DNA of 64,000 bases, from assembly GCA_016839055.1 (NCBI GenBank), contig JAEKNX010000005.1, forward strand, positions 1-64,000. The letters run 5' to 3'. The position numbers and the translations under genes were made by a program. Source of the stretch: Spirochaetales bacterium (GTDB lineage: Bacteria > Spirochaetota > Spirochaetia > UBA9216). The notes under the pieces were generated by a model. It ran no database searches and was not told the DNA's origin. It worked only from the letters and a program-made list of their open reading frames with translations. How positions within the stretch are numbered: the stretch's first letter is position 1; each line of letters begins with the position of its first letter. Below are positions 25,768 to 32,955 of this stretch, piece by piece.

Positions 25768-26045
25768 TGAGTATGAGCATATTCGAGATTCTCATGCTTG
25801 TTTGTTTCGGGGCCGCCTGGCCCCTTAATATTTATAAGTCTATTACCTCAAGATCTACTTCCGGCAAGAGTCTTCTATTTCTGTTTGTGATCAACTTAGG
25901 TTATGTCTGCGGGATGATTCATAAGCTTGTGTTCAGTTTTGACGGGGTCATCTTTCTCTATGCGCTCAACTTTGTTATGGTATCGATCGACATTGCGCTG
26001 TATTTTCGTAACCGGCGAATAGAGAAGTCTTGCGCTTCTTCTTGA
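25767..26045 (+). CDS. SemiSWEET/PQ-loop-like small membrane transporter
   Basis: A 92-residue protein with three predicted membrane helices (about 4-20, 35-57, 60-80) and a proline-containing AAWPLNIYKSITSRSTSGKS loop in the place of the PQ/PN motif. This is the layout of SemiSWEETs, which work as dimers and move sugars, and of other PQ-loop proteins. The ATG shares one base with the preceding stop (TGATG), so it is translationally coupled. A TTG one codon earlier is also possible. Confidence 0.65.
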   Translation: MSMSIFEILMLVCFGAAWPLNIYKSITSRSTSGKSLLFLFVINLGYVCGMIHKLVFSFDGVIFLYALNFVMVSIDIALYFRNRRIEKSCASS

Positions 26046-26047
26046 GC

Positions 26048-26941
26048 TTACATAGCATTTCTGACGATTCTGAAACCCATCCCGAAATCTTTTCCTTTTA
26101 ATTCTTCAGCGCTGCGGTGGACTACTCTAGCGCTGTCTTCATCATAATTAAAATTACTACCGCGTCTGACACGTTTTCCGCCGTATGTTGTATCAATTTC
26201 TGTTCTCATGGGGCCCGCGGGATTTATTTCAGGTGAAATTTCATAATATCCTTTTAGATACCAATCATTACAGAACTCAAACAAATTACCACTCATATCG
26301 TAAATGCCTAACTCATTAGGTTTTTTCTGCCCAACGGCTTGAGTCGTCTCGGTATTCTCAGAATACCATCCGACCTCATCGAGAACATCGCTTCCTGAGT
26401 AAATAAAATTCCGGCTATGCTTTCCACCTCTGGCGGCAAATTCCCATTCTGCCTCGCTTGGCAGGCGATATCCGTTTTTTGAAAAATCGCAGGTAATTCC
26501 GGAGTAACAGGGATCCAGTCCTGAATTAATACTAAGCCAGTTGCAGAAGTCTTTTGCGTTCAGCCAGGAAACCCACATGACGGGTCTCTCTCCTCGTCCC
26601 CAGCCCTCATCCTTTGGTTTGACTTTTTGAGCTGATTCACAATAAAGATCATATAAGTCGAAGGTAATTTCATAAGCACTGATAAAATAATCTCTGGTTA
26701 GAATAACCTTGTGACCAGGTGATTCGGCATCAGCGCCCATCATGAAAGTCCCAGCTTCTACAAATACAAGTTTAAGAGAATTAACAGAGATCTGTATACG
26801 TTCATCAAGAGACGGGAGTACCGGTTCGGTTTGAACTGCTTTCGTATTAAGATCAGCCTGAATAGTCTGGTTTTTTGCGACACAGCCTGAGAAAATAAGT
26901 ACTGCAAATATTAACATTCCCCAAAGTTTTAAATATTTCAT
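26048..26941 (-). CDS. Lipoprotein with a formylglycine-generating-enzyme (SUMF1) fold
   Basis: A 297-residue protein with a lipoprotein signal (LIFAVLIFSGC, Cys at about 20). The FGE-sulfatase domain (about 45-297) shows the usual segments: VEAGTFMMGADAESPGHKV, PVMWVSWLNAKDFCNWLS, YRLPSEAEWEFAARGGK, GIYDMSGNLFEFCNDWY, and GMGFRIVRN at the end. True FGEs oxidise a sulfatase cysteine, but many members lack that activity and bind ligands. No sulfatase gene is in the window. The start follows AGGAGAGG; a GTG two codons upstream is less likely. Confidence 0.85.
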   Translation of the reverse strand: MKYLKLWGMLIFAVLIFSGCVAKNQTIQADLNTKAVQTEPVLPSLDERIQISVNSLKLVFVEAGTFMMGADAESPGHKVILTRDYFISAYEITFDLYDLYCESAQKVKPKDEGWGRGERPVMWVSWLNAKDFCNWLSINSGLDPCYSGITCDFSKNGYRLPSEAEWEFAARGGKHSRNFIYSGSDVLDEVGWYSENTETTQAVGQKKPNELGIYDMSGNLFEFCNDWYLKGYYEISPEINPAGPMRTEIDTTYGGKRVRRGSNFNYDEDSARVVHRSAEELKGKDFGMGFRIVRNAM

Positions 26942-27273
26942 CTGCACCTCTCCTGATTCATTTTAACATGCAGGTTATACAATTAAGAAGCAAAAACATT
27001 TCTTTTAGAAGAATGTTACTCGGGCCGGTGCTAATTCAATCTGCAGGCATCCTTCTGTTATTAGAACTCTGAGGTCTTCCGCATTCCGGTTCTTCATGGT
27101 AATGGCAAAAATGCGGCTTCGAAAATGATTTAAGACATTGAACATGCATATGCTTTCTTCTATGATTAGGTTTAATTTAGATAAAGCATTAAAACAGGAT
27201 TCTCTGTCGAAGTTTAAGTATAAGCTGAATAAGATGCTGTCATATTTCATCAGAAAAATAAAATTGAGGAAAT
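26942..27273. other. Gap with no supported gene
   Basis: Open frames on both strands here (27005-27250 minus, 27138-27413 plus) lack ribosome sites and have no recognisable domain. I see no repeat, RNA or terminator. The base composition is AT-rich, and the Imm-5-like gene follows. Confidence 0.5.
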
Positions 27274-27780
27274 ATGACGGATGTTCAGAGAAAATTTCAG
27301 CCGAAGGCAGTAAAAATGAGAGACAAACGATTTATAGCAGAACATCGCGGCGGACCGTTAAGAGAGGAGCAGCACAGGCTTTTGATAAAATGGGCCTGCT
27401 GCTGTGCTGGTAATGTATTATCACTTTTTGGCGGGGAAATAGATGAAAGGCTGATACATGCAATAGAAATTGCAGAGAGATGGGGAAAAGGAAGCGTATC
27501 GGTGGGTGAGGCAAGAAAAGCATCAGTGGGGGCAATTGCGGTGGCAAATGAATTATCAAACACTACTTCCATATTGGTAGCCCGTTCGGTTGGTCATGCT
27601 GCAGCTACGGCGCATATGGCCGATCATTCATTGATAGCAGCCGTGTATGCACTGAAAGCCGTGAAACAAGCTGGTGAATCGGTCGATGCGGAAAGAAAAT
27701 GGCAAAATAATCAATTACCGCCTGAAATCTCTGATCTCGTATTGACCGCAAGGCAGGAGAGAGAAAAAGCTATTTATTAA
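27274..27780 (+). CDS. Imm-5-like putative immunity protein
   Basis: A protein of 168 residues. From residue 15 (MRDKRFIAEHRGGPLREEQH) it closely resembles the helical 'putative immunity protein' family related to Imm-5: WACCCAGNVLSLF, GEARKASVGAIAVANELSN, ARSVGHAAATAHMADHSL and YALKAVKQAG. The family is named from polymorphic-toxin contexts, but no toxin or secretion gene lies nearby. The first ATG follows TGAGGA; the ATG at 27316 is the start suggested by family similarity. Confidence 0.75.
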   Translation: MTDVQRKFQPKAVKMRDKRFIAEHRGGPLREEQHRLLIKWACCCAGNVLSLFGGEIDERLIHAIEIAERWGKGSVSVGEARKASVGAIAVANELSNTTSILVARSVGHAAATAHMADHSLIAAVYALKAVKQAGESVDAERKWQNNQLPPEISDLVLTARQEREKAIY

Positions 27781-27823
27781 GGTGTGTTAAGCGCCTTGTC
27801 GAAATTATATTAATAGGGACTTT

Positions 27824-28672
27824 ATGAAATATTATCATGTTGATGTTTTTACTTCGGAACCGTTGGCCGGAAACGGCTTGACTGTTGTTTTTCCATCGGC
27901 GGATATTGAGCCTGAGATGATGCTGATGATCACTCAGGAATTTAAACAGTTTGAAACCATTTTTATATTCCCGAAAAAAAACGGCTGTTTCCCGGTGAGG
28001 ATATTTACTGTCGACGAAGAGCTTGATTTTGCCGGGCACCCGATTCTTGGCGCCGCTGCCGTGATACATCATCTACAGAAAGACAATTTAAAAGAAGTGA
28101 ACATTAATATTGCGGCAGGCGCGAGGCTCATATCCCTAAGCTCCAAAAAAAATAACATCTGGTATTCAGTCACAATGAATCAGGGGCAACCGGTCTTCCT
28201 CCGGACTCCGGATGAAGATGAGTACACGGATATTATAACCGCGTTGAATCTAACAATAGACGATTTATATCCGGGCTATCCACTCGAGGTGGTTTCCACC
28301 GGGCTGCCGTATTTATTAATACCGGTGAAGGACGCTCTGGCAAAAGTGAAGTTTAATATTACCGATATTGAACCCCTGCTCGAGACAGTGGGCGCGAAAT
28401 TTGCCTATCTTTTTGATCCTGGAACGCTGGAATGCCGCAGCTGGGATAATGCGGGTCTCGTTGAGGATGTTGCTACAGGCAGCGCCGCGGGCCCTCTTTG
28501 CGCGTATCTTGTAAAGAATGGATATAAATCATCAGGCGAGAAAATATTTCTGCATCAGGGACGATTTGTTAACAGAGACAGTATTATCACAGGCTGGGTA
28601 GATGAACACTCAGGTGATGTTATGATAGAAGGAGATGTTGCCTTATTCGGCTTTGGCGAGTTAGCTCTTTGA
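27824..28672 (+). CDS. PhzF family protein (isomerase/epimerase-like)
   Basis: A 282-residue cytoplasmic protein with the two-lobed PhzF/diaminopimelate-epimerase-like fold. It shows YYHVDVFTSEPLAGNGLTVV at the start, FKQFETIFIF with the catalytic-type glutamate, FTVDEELDFAGHPILGAA, and EDVATGSAAGPLCAYLVKNG. PhzF itself isomerises a phenazine precursor, but most relatives have unknown substrates and no phenazine genes are present here. It is a single gene, possibly transcribed with the Imm-5-like gene 43 bases upstream. Confidence 0.85.
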   Translation: MKYYHVDVFTSEPLAGNGLTVVFPSADIEPEMMLMITQEFKQFETIFIFPKKNGCFPVRIFTVDEELDFAGHPILGAAAVIHHLQKDNLKEVNINIAAGARLISLSSKKNNIWYSVTMNQGQPVFLRTPDEDEYTDIITALNLTIDDLYPGYPLEVVSTGLPYLLIPVKDALAKVKFNITDIEPLLETVGAKFAYLFDPGTLECRSWDNAGLVEDVATGSAAGPLCAYLVKNGYKSSGEKIFLHQGRFVNRDSIITGWVDEHSGDVMIEGDVALFGFGELAL

Positions 28673-28832
28673 TATATTGAGGTCTTCCGGAGGCTGAGAT
28701 ATTGATATTCTTAGAAAAAATAGATGATAACCGCGAATTGAAATTCTGCTGATTATCCCGTCATGATATGATAAAATAATTAATTTAATTTACACCCAAG
28801 ATGTATTTCATCCGTCGAATAGAGTGAACAAT

Positions 28833-29387
28833 ATGAAAGATGATCTGAAACTGAAAAACAGTGAATCAATCCGGCGCATAGAGAAGGCTTATCAGAGTGA
28901 TAAAAAACGCTTTCAGGCCCGAATGCGCGCGGCCGGCCGCAGCCTCGAAGAAGCCGAAGACATGGTCCATGATCTTTATGCCGAGACTTTGGAGTGTCTT
29001 CCTCTGGTAACAGGTATACGAAATTTGTCTGCCTGGATGAACTCGCTGTTTACACGGAGGATGATCGATGCCTGGAGGCATGACAAGGTTCGGAAGGCAG
29101 TAGGTGAGACCGATGTGGCAGAAGAGACCCTGTACGAGATAATTGCCGGGACGGGGCTCAACCCGCTCGATAGTTTTGTCAGAGACAGCCTCGTAGATGC
29201 CTTGAATGATGCAATGCGAGCTCTGCCTGAGAAGCAGCGCCGGGTTGTTGAGGCACAGGTCTTTGGAGGAATGACCTTCTGTGAGATAGCCGAAACAACC
29301 GGTGAGAGCATCGATACACTGAAGGCCAGGAAGCGTTATGCGCTGCGAAATCTATCGCGGGCTCTTGTTCACTGGATAGATCAATAG
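28833..29387 (+). CDS. ECF-type RNA polymerase sigma factor
   Basis: A 184-residue sigma-70 family protein with region 2 (about 25-95: SLEEAEDMVHDLYAETLECL, RNLSAWMNSLFTRRMIDAWR) and region 4 (about 120-175: ALPEKQRRVVEAQVFGGMTF, CEIAETTGESIDTLKARKRY). It lacks regions 1 and 3, as in extracytoplasmic-function sigma factors. A GTG at 28824 would add three residues. The next gene, 9 bases downstream, encodes a small membrane protein that may be its regulator. Target genes cannot be told from the sequence. Confidence 0.88.
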   Translation: MKDDLKLKNSESIRRIEKAYQSDKKRFQARMRAAGRSLEEAEDMVHDLYAETLECLPLVTGIRNLSAWMNSLFTRRMIDAWRHDKVRKAVGETDVAEETLYEIIAGTGLNPLDSFVRDSLVDALNDAMRALPEKQRRVVEAQVFGGMTFCEIAETTGESIDTLKARKRYALRNLSRALVHWIDQ

Positions 29388-29396
29388 GGGGATGAA

Positions 29397-29831
29397 ATGA
29401 CTGATGATGAAAAAAAGAAGAAAAAAGAGAGAGATGCGGAGCTTCAGGCAGAAATTGGAGCCGAAATAGAGTCTGAAATCGAAGATGCAATTGAACGAAA
29501 ATTCGGCGGCGGGGGCTGTGACGGTGAGCCCTGGTGGGATGAGCGCAGCCTGCCGGTCAAGATCGTTATGGGTTTCGGCTTGGGCGTTCTTGGACTAGGA
29601 CTCGGGGCGTTATGTATATGGCTGGTAATGCTGCTCTGGAACTGGCTGATGCCTGAGATTTTCGGTCTTACAACTCTTACTTACTGGAAGGCCGGAGGAC
29701 TGATGCTTCTCAGCTGCATTCTCTTTAAAAACATACGTTTTGGTAATGACAGTGGCAGAACAGAGCGAAAGAGAAAAAAGGAGCTTCGCCGCTATATGAG
29801 TGATGACCTTGCAGAGAATGGTGAAGTCTAA
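29397..29831 (+). CDS. Small membrane protein paired with the ECF sigma factor
   Basis: A 144-residue protein with a highly charged N-terminus (KKKKKERDAELQAEIGAEIE), a Gly-rich stretch, two membrane helices (about 56-80 and 97-114) and a basic C-terminal tail. The first helix contains LLWNWLMPEIFGLTTLTYW. It starts behind GGGGG immediately after the sigma gene. It has no zinc-type anti-sigma motif. From the context I infer a membrane-bound sigma regulator, but I cannot assign a family. Confidence 0.7.
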   Translation: MTDDEKKKKKERDAELQAEIGAEIESEIEDAIERKFGGGGCDGEPWWDERSLPVKIVMGFGLGVLGLGLGALCIWLVMLLWNWLMPEIFGLTTLTYWKAGGLMLLSCILFKNIRFGNDSGRTERKRKKELRRYMSDDLAENGEV

Positions 29832-29841
29832 GCTAAGATAA

Positions 29842-29871
29842 CCGGTTCCATCATATTAAACATGGAACCGG
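29842..29871 (+). terminator. Hairpin after the sigma/membrane-protein pair
   Basis: A perfect 10-bp stem, ccggttccat (29842-29851) with atggaaccgg (29862-29871), lies 11 bases past the stop. No T run follows, so termination would be weak. Confidence 0.5.
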
Positions 29872-29968
29872 CTATTCACGGAGATCCCATTCATACTATA
29901 ATTCTACAGCTGAAGTAATTCTATCTGGATCATGTAGTGAATGAAATTTTTTTATCAGGGGAATCTGA

Positions 29969-30412
29969 ATGGATATTTTATCAATAGTAATAATCATGTT
30001 TTGTGTGCTGGAAACGTCAAATATCCTGATGTTGTATTTTACACCCGGTACTCGCCGCGGAAACGGTATGGGTGTGTTCAACGCATATGAAAAATCAAAG
30101 GCTGATCCGGATATTCATGCATTGGTGAGATATCTGATAAACTGGGTGGCCGGGACCAAACTTATTTTTATTGCTCTGCTAATTGTTATTCTTTTTACGG
30201 GAAGCCCAGCAACAAAGATTTTCAGTGTGGTAGCGCTCATTCTCTCTATTCTGACATTTTTCTGGAGACTCTATCCAGCAATAAAAGGTCAGGACAAAGA
30301 AGGTCATATTACTCCAGCAGGATATTCAAAAACGCTGGGCATTATGATCGCAGGCTTTGTCGTTATATTCAGCATCGCGTTGATTCTCAGTCTGGTACTG
30401 CGGGCTGCATAA
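29969..30412 (+). CDS. Four-helix membrane protein of unknown function
   Basis: A 147-residue protein with four predicted membrane helices (about 4-22, 58-77, 83-102, 122-143) and a short cytoplasmic loop with YFTPGTRRGNGMGVFNAYEK. The start follows AGGGGA. I do not recognise it with certainty. It stands alone, followed by repeat copy B. Confidence 0.65.
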   Translation: MDILSIVIIMFCVLETSNILMLYFTPGTRRGNGMGVFNAYEKSKADPDIHALVRYLINWVAGTKLIFIALLIVILFTGSPATKIFSVVALILSILTFFWRLYPAIKGQDKEGHITPAGYSKTLGIMIAGFVVIFSIALILSLVLRAA

Positions 30413-30433
30413 TTTTTTACTCTAGCTGAAATC

Positions 30434-30699
30434 CAGTAATTCCTAATTAGACCTCCGAAAGCGGTTGAATAATTATTTATATGCAAGGAGATTATTTTAT
30501 TCCTCTTTGCCTTATTTTTATTAGCTCTAATCTCGCTTTCGGACAGTCTGTACTTCTGAATTTGGCTGCCTGTGTATGCCTACGCTGCGGGGTCTCGTAA
30601 CTGTGGAAAACATCTGCGTCTTCGCAGCAGTTTTTCATGGGTACGGGGTGCAGCAAGAGCCGGATGATTATATAATTGCAGTCAAATTTAGAATTGCTG
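30434..30699 (+). mobile_element. Copy B of the dispersed foldable repeat (266 bp)
   Basis: The ends are cagtaattcctaattagac (30434) and the inverted gtcaaatttagaattgctg (30681-30699). It matches copy C (50139-50406) in order and near-equal length. Shared blocks are gacctccgaaagcggttgaa, cctctttgcc, ttctgaatttggctgcctgt and ttgcagtcaaa. A nested hairpin lies at 30584-30655 (gctgc, cgta, aaaac, ctgcg with their complements around tctt). An outer hairpin tccgaaagc/gctttcgga lies in the left part. No clear target duplication flanks this copy. It fills the gap between a membrane-protein gene and the YgjP-like gene and encodes nothing. Confidence 0.85.
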
Positions 30700-30830
30700 A
30701 GCAGGGGGCTTAGTCCTTGCACCCGCCTTTAATCTGACATATGCTGCCGAATATGAACTGAGTACATGCTATCACAATCCATCCGGGAAAATATGAGGAG
30801 ACAGATCTGACCGTTTTTGAGCTTGAAGAC

Positions 30831-31529
30831 ATGCAGGTAGAATTAATAAGGAAGAACATTAAGAATGTCCATCTGAGGGTTTATCCGCCTGACGGAAGGG
30901 TTGTTGTCTCAGCCCCCCGGCTTATGAGAGAGTCCGCCGTACGCAGGTTTGTTGAGTCAAAGCTGCCATGGATCAGGAAGCAACAGGGGAAGTTTATCGC
31001 TCTCGAAAGTGAGGCTCCCAGGGAGTACGCCTCCGGTGAGCTTCATTACTTCCTGGGACATCAATATATACTTAGGATCGTAGAGGCTGACAGAAAGGCC
31101 CGGGTTGAGCTTGAAGGACAATATATAACGCTTTTTATTCGCCCTGGAACGGAAAAAGATAAAAAAAGAGCTGTTCTGGAACACTGGTACCGCGACAGGT
31201 TGAAAGAAATTTTGCCCGGAATAATTACTCGTTATGAGATAATAATGAAGGTTTCTGTTTCCGGCTTCGGAATAAAGCGGATGAGGACCCGCTGGGGAAC
31301 CTGCAATATCGCGACCGGGCGTATCTGGATAAACCTCGAACTGGCAAAACGATCTCTTTTATGTCTGGAATATCTTGTAGTCCATGAAATGAGCCATCTT
31401 ATTGAGCGTCATCATAATAAGCGTTTTAAATCAATCATGGATAAATACCTGCCTGACTGGAGAGAGCATAAGGACGGCTTGAACCATTTTCCACTTTGTA
31501 ATACCGAAAGTTACTCCCGTAATCATTAA
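30831..31529 (+). CDS. YgjP-like (DUF45) zinc metallopeptidase
   Basis: A 232-residue protein of the DUF45/YgjP metallopeptidase family, with the zinc motif HEMSHLIERHHNKRF at about residue 187 and the family segments RTRWGTCNIATGRIWINLEL and VHLRVYPPDGRV. Relatives are predicted cytoplasmic metallopeptidases with few known substrates. The ATG at 30831 has no good ribosome site. The frame stays open upstream, and GAGGAG (30795-30800) lies 6 bases before an in-frame CTG at 30807, which would add eight residues (TVFELED after the first Met). Confidence 0.85.
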   Translation: MQVELIRKNIKNVHLRVYPPDGRVVVSAPRLMRESAVRRFVESKLPWIRKQQGKFIALESEAPREYASGELHYFLGHQYILRIVEADRKARVELEGQYITLFIRPGTEKDKKRAVLEHWYRDRLKEILPGIITRYEIIMKVSVSGFGIKRMRTRWGTCNIATGRIWINLELAKRSLLCLEYLVVHEMSHLIERHHNKRFKSIMDKYLPDWREHKDGLNHFPLCNTESYSRNH

Positions 31530-31597
31530 TAAAAATATTGTTAAACTAAGGTGTCCGCGATATCTTATGAGTAATGGTAAAATGTTGGAGTTAATAA

Positions 31598-32242
31598 ATG
31601 GGAACTAGGCTGGAGACGATAGGGGCAAGGTCTTCCGGACTAATGGGGCAGATATCCGGAAGAATCATGAACCTAATTCACCGCAGGATGTACCGACGAA
31701 TAATTGAGGGCTATCTATTCGAGAAGCTCGAATTAACATTCGGCAATACAGTTCTTGATATCGGCTGCGGAGGCGGAGCGGCTGTGAAATTATTTTCCGA
31801 AATGATGGGGAACTCGAAGATTTGCGGAATCGACTATTCAGATGAGATGGTCAGGCTCGCTGGAAATGTGAATAGAGCACGGATTAGAACAGGGACTGTC
31901 GAAATTAACGCCGGTAGTGTCGCGGAAATTCCCTATGAGGACGGCTTATTTAATATTATAACCGCCTTCGATACAATAAACTTCTGGAATGATTACACGA
32001 AGGCTTTCTCAGAGATAGACCGCGTGCTGAAAGAAAACGGTGTCCTTGTAATTGTAAACGGCTGCCCACAAGAGGGCAGCAGGTGGTGTGACTTCGTTAA
32101 GTTTAAGACAATAGAAGCCTATATCGACCTGCTGAAAAAAAACTGTTTCTTTGATGTTCATGCCGAGTTGATTAAGAACACAGTCATCGTTTATGGCCGA
32201 AAAATAAATCAGGATAGACTTTCCGGAAGAGTCTTTACATAA
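31598..32242 (+). CDS. SAM-dependent class I methyltransferase
   Basis: A 214-residue cytoplasmic enzyme with the Rossmann-type SAM site: motif I TVLDIGCGGGAAVKLF at about 49-64, the acidic residue of KICGIDYSDEMV, motif with AGSVAEIPYEDGLFNII, and FDTINFWNDY (about 127). It resembles the UbiE/Methyltransf_11 group. The substrate is unknown. The start follows GGAG. Its last 34 bases overlap the convergent arsC gene. Confidence 0.85.
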   Translation: MGTRLETIGARSSGLMGQISGRIMNLIHRRMYRRIIEGYLFEKLELTFGNTVLDIGCGGGAAVKLFSEMMGNSKICGIDYSDEMVRLAGNVNRARIRTGTVEINAGSVAEIPYEDGLFNIITAFDTINFWNDYTKAFSEIDRVLKENGVLVIVNGCPQEGSRWCDFVKFKTIEAYIDLLKKNCFFDVHAELIKNTVIVYGRKINQDRLSGRVFT

Positions 32243-32646
32243 GCTTTAATTTCATCCCTGACACGCCTGTAGTGGTTAAGCGCTTCTTCTTCGGTTTTTG
32301 CCGTCTTTGAAAGCTCCGGCGGATCATCAAATCCGATATGTATGTGTTTTGTCTTTCCGGGAAATACCGGGCAGGTCTCATTCGCATGGCCACAGACGGT
32401 CACAACATAATCGAATTCGATCCCGCGGTCTATGTAATCAGTGACAAGCTCACTGTTATAATTAGAGATATCAATTCCTTCTTCATTCATTACCTTTACA
32501 GCATTCGGGTTCAGGCCGTGGGTTTCTATACCGGCAGAGTATGCATCAATTCCATCTTTTTTTAGCGCCTGCGTCAAACCCTCTGCCATCTGGCTTCTGC
32601 AGGAGTTGCCTGTACATAAAAATAATAGCTTAATTTTACCCTTCAT
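32209..32646 (-). CDS. arsC: Arsenate reductase, thioredoxin-coupled type
   Basis: A 145-residue protein of the low-molecular-weight phosphatase fold. The P-loop FLCTGNSCRSQMAE carries the first catalytic cysteine (about 10) and Arg. The second and third cysteines are in VCGHANETCPVF (about 82 and 89). This triad marks thioredoxin-dependent ArsC, which reduces arsenate to arsenite. No arsR, arsB or acr3 gene is adjacent. The ATG at 32646 fits the ribosome site AAAGGG better than an ATG four codons upstream. Confidence 0.9.
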   Translation of the reverse strand: MKGKIKLLFLCTGNSCRSQMAEGLTQALKKDGIDAYSAGIETHGLNPNAVKVMNEEGIDISNYNSELVTDYIDRGIEFDYVVTVCGHANETCPVFPGKTKHIHIGFDDPPELSKTAKTEEEALNHYRRVRDEIKAYVKTLPESLS

Positions 32647-32902
32647 ATCTGTTTCCATCCCTTTGTTATAGGAAAAATGCCATATAAGGAAATGAAGATC
32701 AAGATGCTCTGCATTAGAGTTTGGTTAATTATTCGCAGTCAGTTGCCTTTCGAGGAGTGATTGAGTGAGGAGAGGTCAAATCCCGTAATATTATATTTTC
32801 AGTCATAGGCTATTGAGTTCGGTCCGCTTGGATTCGGCAGCAGTGCTGAGGTGACAATACCGGTTTATGCACCTGTTTTTCTAATTCCGGCAAAATAATC
32901 AT
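32647..32902. other. Gap between arsC and the phosphonate-type transporter
   Basis: No supported gene. One short plus-strand frame near 32810-32900 reads IEFGPLGFGSSAEVTIPVYA, which resembles a piece of a beta-barrel protein. It could be a gene remnant or chance. Confidence 0.35.
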
Positions 32903-32936
32903 TAAAAAACAGCCTGCCGGTCAATGCCGGCAGGCT
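32903..32936 (-). terminator. Intrinsic terminator of the phnDCE operon
   Basis: A perfect 10-bp stem, agcctgccgg (32911-32920) with ccggcaggct (32927-32936), is followed on the minus strand by gttttttaat. It lies 20 bases beyond the phnE stop. Confidence 0.9.
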
Positions 32937-32955
32937 AAGAAGCGTAGACTCTTGT

